A stretch of 64,000 bases of DNA, from the NCBI RefSeq assembly GCF_003522965.1, contig NZ_CP031513.1, forward strand, positions 1,674,001 to 1,738,000, in the 5' to 3' direction. The translations under genes were made by a program, and so were the position numbers. This document shows positions 28,274 through 37,199 of the stretch, one piece after another (position 1 is the stretch's first letter; each line of letters begins with the position of its first letter). Origin of the DNA: Bombilactobacillus bombi. GTDB taxonomy: Bacteria; Bacillota; Bacilli; Lactobacillales; Lactobacillaceae. The notes under the pieces were generated by a model. That model was not told the origin of the DNA, ran no database searches, and worked only from the letters and a program-made list of their open reading frames with translations.

Positions 28274-29248
28274 TTGCCAAAGTTAGAAGATGTTGCTAAA
28301 CGCGCTAATTTATCAAAAACCACTGTATCCAGAGTTCTCAATAAGCGAGGATATTTAAGCCAAAAAACGATTGATAAAGTTTATCAAGCAATGGAAGAAT
28401 TGGATTATCATCCTAACGTTGTTGCTCGCCAACTTTATAAAAATAAAACTGATTTAATTGGGATTTTATTGCCCACCGTGGCAAATCCTTTTTTTGGTGA
28501 ATTAACGGCTGCCTTGGAAGATCGCTTGTATCAGCAAGGTTTTAAAGTGATTATTGGTAATTCAATGAATAATCCACAAAAAGAAGCTGACTATTTGCAA
28601 CAACTGTTAATTAAGCAAGTGGATGGTTTGATTGTGGGTTCTCATAATCAAGGCATTCAACAATATCGTCACGCAGGCTTACCAGTAGTATCAATTGATC
28701 GGATTATGAATCAAGATATTCCAGTGATTGCTTCTGATAATTATCGTGGAGGACAATTGGCCACTGAACGATTAATTGCTCAAGGCGTCCGAAAAATTAT
28801 TCATACTAATGGACCGCATGATCTGGCTACTCCAGCCCAAAGAAGACGCCTTGCCTATGAAGATAGTATGAAAGAGCATAATTTACAGCCGATTACTTAT
28901 GAATTGGATTTTAATATTAGCACTGTTGATAAAGATAAAGTATTTCAACGTATCTTTGTGGAGCATCCGGATGTAGAAGCAATTTTTGCCTCTAATGATA
29001 CTGATGCTGTCCAAATTATCCAATTAGCGCAAGCAAGTGGCCGGCAAGTACCGCGCGATTTGTTAGTGATTGGCTATGATGGCACGCAATTGGTTCGCGA
29101 ACTCGTACCACAATTAACAACAATTATTCAACCGATAGCACAAATTGCCCAAACAGCAGTGGAGGTTTTGCAACGGCGTTTGGCTAAGCAAACAACACAA
29201 AAAGAATATTTATTGCCTGTAAGCCTTTGGGCAGGCACGACAAGTTAG
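28274..29248 (+). CDS. LacI-family regulator of the sucrose operon
   Basis: 324 residues. The N-terminal HTH (LEDVAKRANLSKTTVSRVLN, residues 3-22) and hinge helix (NVVARQLYKNKT) are followed by a periplasmic-binding-protein-like effector domain (about 60-324). The start is TTG at 28274 with GAGGGA upstream. As the last gene of the symporter/GH32 operon it most likely binds the two ACCGGT palindromes at the operon promoter and is released by sucrose or fructose. Autoregulation is implied because it is transcribed from that promoter. Confidence 0.9.
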   Translation: MPKLEDVAKRANLSKTTVSRVLNKRGYLSQKTIDKVYQAMEELDYHPNVVARQLYKNKTDLIGILLPTVANPFFGELTAALEDRLYQQGFKVIIGNSMNNPQKEADYLQQLLIKQVDGLIVGSHNQGIQQYRHAGLPVVSIDRIMNQDIPVIASDNYRGGQLATERLIAQGVRKIIHTNGPHDLATPAQRRRLAYEDSMKEHNLQPITYELDFNISTVDKDKVFQRIFVEHPDVEAIFASNDTDAVQIIQLAQASGRQVPRDLLVIGYDGTQLVRELVPQLTTIIQPIAQIAQTAVEVLQRRLAKQTTQKEYLLPVSLWAGTTS

Positions 29249-29274
29249 TTAAAAGTTTATAATAATTAATATAC

Positions 29275-29300
29275 AAAAAGAGGACTTTTGTCCTTTTTTT
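29275..29300 (+). terminator. Terminator after the sucrose operon
   Basis: AAAAAGAGGAC pairs with GTCCTTTTT around a TTTT loop. The T run is at 29294-29300, just before the convergent phosphatase stop. Confidence 0.8.
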
Positions 29301-29305
29301 AGTGT

Positions 29306-30073
29306 TTAAATATTGTCGGTAATTGGAGCAGTATACAAACTACGTAATTTTTGATAATCCGTGGCAGATAAACCTAAAACTTTTTCTTGAAAGTTATCCC
29401 ACGATTGATAAATATCCAAAATGGCTACTTGAATAGCTTCAACTGCTGATTGGTCAGCCTTTGTAAAATTCATTTTTTTAATGGTGGCGTCATCAGGATT
29501 ATTAAGAGCATTCAAATCAATTTTATTTTGATACATGAGATTAGAAAGAAGATAATCTTGTGTAATATATTCAGTAGGTACCTGCATTATTAATAAAAAT
29601 AAAATTGCCATAATTCCTGTTCGATCTTTGCCAGCAGAACAATGAAAAACTACCGATTGTCCCGGTTGCTCATTACGTAATAAAATCGCAAAAAATTGGC
29701 GAAAGACTTGTTGGGCATGATGATCGAGGACAACTTGCTGATAAATACCTGGTAAGTCAGAATATTGATCTTTAGCTGGTAAGGCATAATAAAGCTTATC
29801 ACTAATTCCATTAGCGGCGTACAGGGGAAGATGAATTGAAGTTAAAAAGTCAACTGGTGGATCGGGCCATTGTTGTCGCTCATAATCTGAACGTAAATCA
29901 ATGCTATAACGTAAACCGTAATCTTTTAATTGTTGTAACTCAACGGGCGTTAATTTTGATAAGTAAGCGGCCCGCATAACTTTATGACTCCGAATTTGCC
30001 GCTGATCTTTCGTAGGGTAACCACCTAGTTCACGAAAATTATAAGTTTGGGAAAAGTCAAATATACGTTGCAT
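29306..30073 (-). CDS. Tyrosine-protein phosphatase (LipA/MptpB-like), first copy
   Basis: 255 residues. The start NFRELGGYPTKDQRQIR is diagnostic of the bacterial Y_phosphatase3 family, and the P-loop HCSAGKDRTG carries the nucleophile Cys145 and Arg151. Such enzymes dephosphorylate phosphotyrosine and in some cases phosphoinositides; Listeria LipA is a member. No signal peptide. The ATG at 30073 has GAGGAGG upstream and replaces an in-frame earlier start at 30088. A paralogue is at 57569. Its target is unknown; regulation of capsule or kinase signalling is only a possibility. Confidence 0.9.
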   Translation of the reverse strand: MQRIFDFSQTYNFRELGGYPTKDQRQIRSHKVMRAAYLSKLTPVELQQLKDYGLRYSIDLRSDYERQQWPDPPVDFLTSIHLPLYAANGISDKLYYALPAKDQYSDLPGIYQQVVLDHHAQQVFRQFFAILLRNEQPGQSVVFHCSAGKDRTGIMAILFLLIMQVPTEYITQDYLLSNLMYQNKIDLNALNNPDDATIKKMNFTKADQSAVEAIQVAILDIYQSWDNFQEKVLGLSATDYQKLRSLYTAPITDNI

Positions 30074-30177
30074 GGAAAACCTCCTCAAAATATTTGTTTT
30101 AATCTTTAAGTTACGTTATGGTTACTTATAGTAATTTTAGAAAATTGTCGTTTTTGATAATAATTTTGGGTGATTAT

Positions 30178-30945
30178 ATGCTGCTTTTGTCCATTGTGAT
30201 GCCTCTTTATAATGAAGAACGCTTATTGTCTCGCTGTTTAGAGAGTATTGAAAAACAAATTAATCCTAATTTTGAAGTCATTATGGTAAATGATGCTTCA
30301 ACTGATAATACCGTTGCGGTTGCGCAGTCTTTTATTAAAAATAATCCTAACTTTAGACTTGTGAATCAACCCAAGAATCAGGGTATTTCAGCTGCGCGTA
30401 ATCGCGGTATTAAAGAAGCTCGGGGACAGTTAATTACATTTTTAGACGGTGATGATTGGCTGGAGCCACAATATACGGACTATTTTTTGCAAAGTTTTAA
30501 AAACTATTCCATAGATATGGCTGTGTGTGGTTACTTTAAAGAATCTCAACATGGAACTATCAAAGTCTGGGGTAAACACGTCCAAGGTTTGATTAATCGA
30601 ACTGAAATAATTCGGCATATCACAAAAATTTCTGGTCAAGTGATGGGTTATACATGGAATAAAGTATATCGCCTAGCATTAATTAAACAGAATAATTTAA
30701 AATTTGAAAGTGATCTTTCACTGATGGAAGACCAAGTTTTCAATGTTCAATATGCTACTGTTGCACAAAATTTTTATGTTCAACCACAGCCATTGTATCA
30801 TTATTGGCAACATGTAAGAAGTGCTACTCATACTTATGATTTAGAAAATGCTAAAAGTATTGGCTTAGCCAATTATCGAATTGTCAAGACACTTTTGGAT
30901 GTCAAAACCAATACCTCAGAAAAGGAGGAACAGGCCAATGACTGA
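30178..30945 (+). CDS. Glycosyltransferase family 2
   Basis: 255 residues of GT-A fold. SIVMPLYNEERLLSRCLESI opens the domain, VNDASTDNT binds the nucleotide sugar and LDGDDW is the DXD metal site; CLESIEKQ and ISAARNRGI are typical. No membrane helices, so it probably acts at the inner face of the membrane on wall, capsule or teichoic acid sugars. The ATG at 30178 starts the homology; the ribosome site is weak (GGGTGA). Its last bases overlap the next gene by eight, and GGAGGA for that gene lies inside this one. Confidence 0.87.
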   Translation: MLLLSIVMPLYNEERLLSRCLESIEKQINPNFEVIMVNDASTDNTVAVAQSFIKNNPNFRLVNQPKNQGISAARNRGIKEARGQLITFLDGDDWLEPQYTDYFLQSFKNYSIDMAVCGYFKESQHGTIKVWGKHVQGLINRTEIIRHITKISGQVMGYTWNKVYRLALIKQNNLKFESDLSLMEDQVFNVQYATVAQNFYVQPQPLYHYWQHVRSATHTYDLENAKSIGLANYRIVKTLLDVKTNTSEKEEQAND

Positions 30946-31318
30946 TATTGAAGAATATCTGAAACAAAATGTCTTTGGTAAACCCCAGTTAAAGCCAAAT
31001 GAAAAAAGAAAATTTTTAGGTAATTTTCAAGAGCGGGTAGCTTTAGCTTTAACAGTGGCTCAAGTTCGTAATTTGAATAATTTAGTGGTAGTAGAACGTG
31101 TCATTAAGCAGTATCCTCAGTATCATCTCTTTATTAATGGGCGTTTATCGAGTACTTATCGTGTACAATTAATGACATTAGCTGTCAATAATAATTATCA
31201 GTTTACCATTATTGAACAAGCTCATATGCGCAGCGATACTAAGCCATTGGCAGAAAATGATATGGGGTTGGTAATTGCTGATGATCGGCATTCAATCGAC
31301 CGACCAGTTTTGATTTAG
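30938..31318 (+). CDS. DUF1694 / YueI-family protein
   Basis: 126 residues, cytoplasmic. KPQLKPNEKRKFLGNFQERV near the start and YHLFINGRLSSTYRVQLMTLA in the middle match the YueI (DUF1694) family, a small protein found across lactobacilli and Bacillus with no known function. The ATG at 30938 follows AAAGGAGGAA and overlaps the glycosyltransferase stop (ATGACTGA), implying translational coupling. The longer upstream frame to 30881 is inside the transferase and not real. Confidence 0.85.
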   Translation: MTDIEEYLKQNVFGKPQLKPNEKRKFLGNFQERVALALTVAQVRNLNNLVVVERVIKQYPQYHLFINGRLSSTYRVQLMTLAVNNNYQFTIIEQAHMRSDTKPLAENDMGLVIADDRHSIDRPVLI

Positions 31319-31347
31319 CTAAAGGAAAAATAAGCATATATTACTGA

Positions 31348-31384
31348 TGAAAGACAGGATCGTTGATGATTCTGTCTTTTTTGC
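31348..31384 (+). terminator. Terminator after the YueI-like gene
   Basis: AAAGACAGGATC pairs with GATTCTGTCTTT (one G-T), followed by TTTTTT. Confidence 0.88.
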
Positions 31385-31451
31385 ATAGCAGCATGTAATA
31401 GCGATTTTAGAGGCTATTAGATTGGAATGTGAGCAAATTTATTGCTGTTTA

Positions 31452-31497
31452 TTAGAATAAAGGTTGATTTGCTAATTATATTCAAGTAATATTCTAA
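31452..31497 (+). promoter_or_regulatory. Promoter of the OppA-like gene with flanking inverted repeat
   Basis: TTGATT (31464-31469) and TAATAT (31487-31492) with 17-base spacing. TTAGAATA (31452-31459) and its complement TATTCTAA (31490-31497) flank the promoter and could form a widely spaced operator; the regulator is unknown. Confidence 0.45.
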
Positions 31498-31536
31498 TTA
31501 AATATTAATTTTTTATTAATTTGTGGAGGAATGATT

Positions 31537-33177
31537 TTGAAAACTAAAACCAAAAGCGCCGGCTTAGTGGTGGCGATTGCGCTCTCTTTAATAATGATTA
31601 ACAGCACTCCAAATTCTAATGCTCAAGCAGTCAATACTAAACAAGAAATTAGTTTATATTCTAATTCTGATATTTCTTCTTTAGATGTTTCTAAAGTTAC
31701 AGATTCTAATACATTTACCCAATTAGATAATGTAGATGAAGGACTTTATCAATATGATAAAAATGGCAAACCAAAACCAGCTTTAGCAACTAAAACAATA
31801 ATTTCTAATGATAAAAAGACTTATACAATTAATCTTAGAAAAAATGCCCACTGGAGTAATGGCGATCCTGTGACTGCTCATGATTTTGTTTATTCTTGGC
31901 GTCGTGCAGTTAATCCCGACACTGCTAGTGAATATATCTATCTATTAAGCAATTTAAAAAATGCTGAGGAAATTACTGCAGGTAAAAAACCAATTAATCA
32001 ATTAGGAGTTGAAGCCACAGGTAAATATCAACTGAAAATCCAATTAAATAAACCTCAAGCTTATTTTAAGATGATTTTAGCGCGAGAAACTTTATTTCCA
32101 TTAAACAAGAAAGTTGTAGAGAAATATGGCAAAAGCTATGGCACTTCTTCTAATAAAGCGGTTTATAATGGACCGTTTGTTAATACAGGATGGAATGGTA
32201 GTAATAGTAGCTGGAAATTAAAACCTAACCCTTACTATTGGGATAAAAAGCATGTTAAATTACAACAAATCAACTATTCAGTAGTAAAAGAACCATCAAC
32301 TGCTTATAACTTATACCAAACTAATAAATTAGATCAAATGACTTTAGTTGGGGAACAGGCTAAACAAATGGCAGGTGATAAAGATATTGTACGCCGTCCA
32401 TTAGCAGCTACTCAGTATTTGCAAAGTAATCTTAAAAAAGGTAATGGCTTAGAGAATAAGAATATTCGAACAGCAATTTCTTTATCTATTAACCGTAAAC
32501 AAATTACTAAAAGAATTTTGGCTAATGGTTCCACTCCAGCATCAGGGTTTGTATCTCAAGGCTTAGCTAAAAATCCTAAAACCGGTAAGGATTTTTATAA
32601 AGAAACTTATGTTAAAAATACTGCTGATTATAATCCTAAATTAGCAAGAAAATTATTTAAAAAAGGATTACAACAAACTGGAAAAAAGAAAATAGAAATC
32701 ACTTTATTGACAACTGATATCGACACATCTAAACAAGTTGCAGAATTCATTCAGGGACAAATTCAATCTAATCTGTCTAAGATTAAAGTAACAATGAAAG
32801 CTGTGCCTGCTAATAATAGAATTGCTGCTGTCTCTAAGGGAGATTATGACATAGTATTCCAGGGCTGGTCTGCTGATTTTGCTGATCCGTATACCTTCTT
32901 ACAAATGTTTACTACCAAGAGTCCTCAAAATCATTCAGGTTGGTCTAATACAACTTATGATCAAGCAATTGCAGATTCTAATAATAAAGATGCCGCAAAT
33001 AAACAATCTCGCTGGAATGATATGGTACTAGCCGAAAAAACATTATTAAAGAATCAAGGAGTGACACCACTTTACCGAATGAATAATGAAGATTTAGTTA
33101 ATCCTAAACTCAAAGGAATTTTATATAACCAAGTTAATGGACATTATGTTTATAAAAATGCATATTTAACTAAATAA
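31537..33177 (+). CDS. Oligopeptide-binding protein, OppA-like, without lipobox
   Basis: 546 residues of SBP family 5. It has a signal peptide with hydrophobic core GLVVAIALSLIMI and likely cleavage after NAQA, then VYSWRRAVNPDTASEY-type core motifs (HDFVYSWRRAVNPDTASEY) and NIRTAISLSINRKQI. Gram-positive OppA proteins are normally lipoproteins with L-x-x-C; no Cys follows this signal peptide, so the mature protein would be released or held otherwise. No ABC permease or ATPase genes adjoin it. TTG at 31537 lies seven bases after GGAGG, better than the ATG at 31531 that touches it. An M42 aminopeptidase follows. Confidence 0.9.
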   Translation: MKTKTKSAGLVVAIALSLIMINSTPNSNAQAVNTKQEISLYSNSDISSLDVSKVTDSNTFTQLDNVDEGLYQYDKNGKPKPALATKTIISNDKKTYTINLRKNAHWSNGDPVTAHDFVYSWRRAVNPDTASEYIYLLSNLKNAEEITAGKKPINQLGVEATGKYQLKIQLNKPQAYFKMILARETLFPLNKKVVEKYGKSYGTSSNKAVYNGPFVNTGWNGSNSSWKLKPNPYYWDKKHVKLQQINYSVVKEPSTAYNLYQTNKLDQMTLVGEQAKQMAGDKDIVRRPLAATQYLQSNLKKGNGLENKNIRTAISLSINRKQITKRILANGSTPASGFVSQGLAKNPKTGKDFYKETYVKNTADYNPKLARKLFKKGLQQTGKKKIEITLLTTDIDTSKQVAEFIQGQIQSNLSKIKVTMKAVPANNRIAAVSKGDYDIVFQGWSADFADPYTFLQMFTTKSPQNHSGWSNTTYDQAIADSNNKDAANKQSRWNDMVLAEKTLLKNQGVTPLYRMNNEDLVNPKLKGILYNQVNGHYVYKNAYLTK

Positions 33178-33196
33178 TTGTGGAGGAATGAAGAAC

Positions 33197-34282
33197 ATGC
33201 AAGAAATAGAGGAAATTAAATTAGTACAACAATTTTCTAATTTGAATGGTGCTCCAGGATTTGAAATGGAAGTGGCTAAGTTTTTTCAACAGCAAGTAAA
33301 AAATTATGGTACTACCAAAATAGATGGGATGTTTAATAGCTATGTATCACGTCATGGCAATACTGGACATAGACCAGTGGTACAAATGGACGCTCATGCA
33401 GATTCAGTAGGTTTTATTACTCAAGCAGTTCGACCGAATGGATTATTGAAGTTTGTTCCTTTAGGCGGATGGGCACCAACCAATATTCCAGCTATGAGAG
33501 TTCGTGTTCGTAATCGTGATGGTCAATATATTAAAGGAGTAGTAGCTACTAAGCCGCCTCATTTTATGTCAGCTGCAGAAAAAAATTCAGTTCCACAAAT
33601 TGAAAATCTATCTATTGATGTAGGATCAACTAGTCGTGCAGAAACTATTAATGATTTTAAAATTGATACTGGCTGCCCCATTGTTGTAGATGCAGAGTGT
33701 GAATATTTTTCTAACACTAGAATGTTTTTTGGGAAAGATTTTGATAATCGGGTAGGAGCTGCCGCTTTGGTAGATACTTTAAATCAATTAGAAGGAAAAA
33801 ATCTAAATGTAGATTTAAAAGTAGCGTTGTCGACACAAGAAGAAGTGGGAACTCGAGGTGCGCAAGTAACTGTTAGAAATATTGATCCTGATTTAGCTAT
33901 TGTTTTTGAAGGTTGTCCTTGTGATGATACTTTTAGTCCTGATTGGCTAGCTCAAACAGGCTTAAAACGTGGCCCCATGTTACGCGATATGGATACATCG
34001 TTTATTGCAAATCCATTATTTGAACAATACGCTGATAATATAGCTACGCAAAATCAGATTCCGCATACACGCTCGGTTCGTACCGGAGGTGGGGTAAATG
34101 GGGCTCCAATTTTATATTATCGTGGAGCACCGACAATTGTAATTGGCATTCCTGTTCGATATGAGCACACAGCATTTAATTGGTCATCTTTAGATGATTT
34201 TCAAAATGCTGTCCAACTAGCTGTAAAAATTATTTCATCTCTTGACACTGAAGTCATTAATAGCTTTAATGGAGCAGAATAA
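33197..34282 (+). CDS. M42-family metallo-aminopeptidase
   Basis: 361 residues, cytoplasmic, forming large tetrahedral complexes in known relatives. Dinuclear metal and catalytic residues are visible: His67 and Asp69 in MDAHADSVG, Asp183 in FDNRVGAA, Glu215/Glu216 in STQEEVGTRGA, and a late His in VRYEHTAF. It trims N-terminal residues from peptides (PepA/glutamyl or general aminopeptidase). GGAGG sits ten bases before the ATG at 33197; the in-frame ATG at 33188 is too close. It is 19 bases after the peptide-binding protein, suggesting joint peptide use. Confidence 0.9.
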   Translation: MQEIEEIKLVQQFSNLNGAPGFEMEVAKFFQQQVKNYGTTKIDGMFNSYVSRHGNTGHRPVVQMDAHADSVGFITQAVRPNGLLKFVPLGGWAPTNIPAMRVRVRNRDGQYIKGVVATKPPHFMSAAEKNSVPQIENLSIDVGSTSRAETINDFKIDTGCPIVVDAECEYFSNTRMFFGKDFDNRVGAAALVDTLNQLEGKNLNVDLKVALSTQEEVGTRGAQVTVRNIDPDLAIVFEGCPCDDTFSPDWLAQTGLKRGPMLRDMDTSFIANPLFEQYADNIATQNQIPHTRSVRTGGGVNGAPILYYRGAPTIVIGIPVRYEHTAFNWSSLDDFQNAVQLAVKIISSLDTEVINSFNGAE

Positions 34283-34301
34283 TGATTTAGGAGATAAAAT
34301 A

Positions 34302-34757
34302 ATGAGTCGCGCACGCTTAATTACCTTAACAAATATGTGTATGATTACCAATTTTGCAGGTGAAATTTTAGTTCAGGATAGAAATAAGCCTACTTGGCCC
34401 GGAATTACCTTTCCTGGTGGACATGTAGAAGTAGGTGAATCTTTACAAGCAGCTATGATTCGTGAAGTTCAAGAAGAAACTGGCCTAGTTATTTCACACC
34501 CGCGACTTTGCGGTATTATGGATTTTACTACAGAAACTCAGGAAGGATATTTAGTCCTACTGTATAAAACGCAATCTTTTAGTGGTAAAATTCGGTCATC
34601 CAATGAAGGTGAAATTTTCTGGATTAATCCCCAAGATTTGCCCAAATATCATTTAGCACCTGATTTTTGGGAAATGTATCAAGTAATTATTAATGATAAT
34701 TTGTCAGAATTATATGGTACTGGCAGTGGCAATACTTGGCAAACACAATCTTTGTAA
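34302..34757 (+). CDS. Nudix hydrolase (MutT/8-oxo-dGTPase-like)
   Basis: 151 residues. The Nudix box is complete: GGHVEVGESLQAAMIREVQE followed by ETGL, with the Mg2+-binding REVQEE. TNMCMITNFAGEILVQDR at the start and TWPGITFPGGH before the box match the lactobacillar 8-oxo-dGTP diphosphatase group. It may clean oxidised nucleotides; other nucleoside diphosphate substrates are possible. TTAGGAG precedes the ATG at 34302, 19 bases after the aminopeptidase stop. Confidence 0.88.
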   Translation: MSRARLITLTNMCMITNFAGEILVQDRNKPTWPGITFPGGHVEVGESLQAAMIREVQEETGLVISHPRLCGIMDFTTETQEGYLVLLYKTQSFSGKIRSSNEGEIFWINPQDLPKYHLAPDFWEMYQVIINDNLSELYGTGSGNTWQTQSL

Positions 34758-34766
34758 AAACAATAT

Positions 34767-34807
34767 AAAAAAGTTAGGGTAATTAAATATTATCCTAACT
34801 TTTTTTA
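34767..34807. terminator. Bidirectional terminator between the Nudix and P-type ATPase genes
   Basis: AAGTTAGG-type arm (from 34771) pairs with CCTAACTT (to 34802), flanked by As and Ts. It overlaps the last codons of the convergent ATPase gene. Confidence 0.85.
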
Positions 34808-37119
34808 TTTTTTAAAAAATAACGAACGATAATTTCCCGTGATATTAAATATAGTGGATAAAAAAGAATTAAAATTATTAAACTATCTAACCAGATTGAT
34901 CCTTGGAAAATATTGAGTATTTTAAAAGGTTTCCCCCAAACAGTGAAAATGAGAAGGTTTAATGCAAATAAGGTTATAAATATTAATAAAGTTCCACGAT
35001 TGATAGGACGAGCAATAATCCAAAGGGCTGCAAAACCAATCAAACTAATGGTTAAAACCGCAAGAGTAGACGTTTGACTAAAAATTAAATGCTGCCAATG
35101 ACCGTAACCAACTAAGGCAGTAACGACGAGAGTAATATCAATCGCGGCTGGTAAGGCTACTTGCATAACATTGCGAAAAAAACGACCAGCCGGTGGGGAA
35201 AAGTCGGGGCGCAAAGCTAAGAAGAACGTAGGAATACCAACAGTTAAAGCGTTAATGGGAGTCATTTGAGCCGGATAGAAGGGATAGCCGGTATGCAAAA
35301 AGATAAAAAGAATGGTTAACATGACTGAATACATAGTCTTAATTAAATATAAAGCGGCAACACGTTCGATATTATTAATAACACGGCGACCTTCATTTAA
35401 GACGTTAATTAAAGAATCAAAATTTTTATTTAATAAAACAAAATCAGCAGCATTTTCAGCAGCATCACTATTGCCAGCAATGGCAATACCGCAATCAGAT
35501 TGACGCATTGCTAAGACATCATTGACACCATCACCGGTCATAGCGACTTTATGGTTTTGTGCTTGCAAGGCCTGAATCAATTTTTGTTTTTGCTCTGGTA
35601 AAGTGCGCCCAAAGATAGTATATTTTGCGGCTATTTTTTGCCAATCAACATGTTCATCTATGGTTGACATATCTATGGCCTTTTGACTATTAGGTAAGGC
35701 AACTTTTTGAGCAATGTTTTGGACAGTCGCAGGATCATCACCAGAAATTACCTTAATATTAATACCTTGTTGTCTTAGATATTCAAAGGTGTTAGTGGCA
35801 GTTGAACGGACTTCATCATTAATCAAAAGAAAACCTAGTAATTCTGGCTGAGAGATGGTTTCTGTAATCACTTGTTGAGATTGAATTACGGCTAAGACAC
35901 GATATCCCTGTTGGGCAAAAGAATGGGCTGTAGCTATTTGTTGGGCATCTTGAAGCAAAAAAGAAGGTGCGCCAATGGCGTAATGCTGACCGTTACTCCA
36001 GTTAACAGCTGACCATTTACGAGCAGATGAAAAAGCTACAATACTAGCGATTGGGGGTAAATCTTGATTAAGTTCCTGAGCCGTTAAAATGGCTTGGGCA
36101 GTTTCGTTATGCTCATTAGTTGCTTGCATAATTTGTTGGCTAATAGTTAAAATCTGTTTTTCGTCTAACTCAGAAGGAATAATCTTACTTAATTGCAAAT
36201 TACCAGTAGTGATAGTACCTGTTTTATCCAGACACAAAGTATCAACTCGAGCTAAGGCTTCTAGCGCAGTGAGAGATTTAACGAGGACCTTTTTTCGCGT
36301 TAAATGCATAGCTCCAACTGCTAATGCGACAGATGTTAAAAGGACTAATCCTTGAGGAATCATCCCAATAATTGAGGCAGAAGTTCCCAAAATTGCTTGA
36401 TTGAGATTTTGATGTTTATAAAAAGTAACCGCAAATAAAATCAAACCTAAAGGAATAATAATATAAGTTAAAATTTTTATAATCCGATTGATAATATCCA
36501 TTAATTGAGAAATATTATGGGTTTGTTGACGGGCATCATGAGCTAACTTGTTAGCAAAACTGTTAGCACCTACAGCCGTTAACTCCACCAATGCTTGTCC
36601 GCTCAAGACTAAGCTGCCAGAAAGCACTGATTCTGTGGGCTTTTTACTAATAGAATTCGATTCACCAGTAATATTGGATTCGTCAACTTCAATTTGTGCA
36701 CTTTGACGAATGACACCGTCAGCAGGTAATTGGTCACCACGCTGCACAATAATTAAATCATGTAAAACTAATTCATCTTGAAATATTTTTTGAACTTGAC
36801 CATTACGTAAAACTTGAATGGTTTGCCGATTTAAAAAGGTCAAGCGGTCTAATTGTTTTTTAGCCTTAATTTCTTGATAAGAGCCAATTAAAAAATTTGC
36901 CACTACTGGTCCTAAAAAGAAGAGATTCTCATAACTGCCAGTCGAAAAAATAATAATTGCCAAAATCAAATTAATAAAATTAAACAAAGTAAAAAGGTTT
37001 TTTGATAAAATCATAGTTACTGATATAGAATGATTAGCAACTTGATTAGTGTTACCATATTTAATTTGTTCTTGTACTTGAAGATCAGTTAGACCAGTAT
37101 TCACATCAGTTGCTTTCAT
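34795..37119 (-). CDS. Cation-transporting P-type ATPase (CtpE-like)
   Basis: 774 residues. Phosphorylation site Asp298 is in CLDKTGTITTG, the actuator loop has ITGES (150-154), and the hinge is MTGDGVNDVLAMRQSDCGIA. IIGMIPQGLVLLTSVALAVG replaces the PEGL motif of Ca2+ pumps with PQGL, as in the short CtpE-type group. No N-terminal heavy-metal domain and no CPC motif, so it is not a copper or zinc pump; Ca2+, Mg2+ or Mn2+ is possible. About ten membrane helices. GAGGTG precedes the ATG, and the 80-base leader is too short for a yybP-type riboswitch. Confidence 0.9.
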   Translation of the reverse strand: MKATDVNTGLTDLQVQEQIKYGNTNQVANHSISVTMILSKNLFTLFNFINLILAIIIFSTGSYENLFFLGPVVANFLIGSYQEIKAKKQLDRLTFLNRQTIQVLRNGQVQKIFQDELVLHDLIIVQRGDQLPADGVIRQSAQIEVDESNITGESNSISKKPTESVLSGSLVLSGQALVELTAVGANSFANKLAHDARQQTHNISQLMDIINRIIKILTYIIIPLGLILFAVTFYKHQNLNQAILGTSASIIGMIPQGLVLLTSVALAVGAMHLTRKKVLVKSLTALEALARVDTLCLDKTGTITTGNLQLSKIIPSELDEKQILTISQQIMQATNEHNETAQAILTAQELNQDLPPIASIVAFSSARKWSAVNWSNGQHYAIGAPSFLLQDAQQIATAHSFAQQGYRVLAVIQSQQVITETISQPELLGFLLINDEVRSTATNTFEYLRQQGINIKVISGDDPATVQNIAQKVALPNSQKAIDMSTIDEHVDWQKIAAKYTIFGRTLPEQKQKLIQALQAQNHKVAMTGDGVNDVLAMRQSDCGIAIAGNSDAAENAADFVLLNKNFDSLINVLNEGRRVINNIERVAALYLIKTMYSVMLTILFIFLHTGYPFYPAQMTPINALTVGIPTFFLALRPDFSPPAGRFFRNVMQVALPAAIDITLVVTALVGYGHWQHLIFSQTSTLAVLTISLIGFAALWIIARPINRGTLLIFITLFALNLLIFTVWGKPFKILNIFQGSIWLDSLIILILFYPLYLISREIIVRYFLKNKKS

Positions 37120-37199
37120 GCTGCACCTCAGTTCGATAGAATGATTAATAGCTTAATTTTAAGCTTAGATTATAATTTTTTTATGAAGAGGAAGAGAAA

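Noticed and set aside
37120-37199. Metal-sensing riboswitch (yybP-type) before the P-type ATPase
   Set aside because: The gap is only 80 bases and shared with the divergent HAD gene; no conserved riboswitch core is visible.
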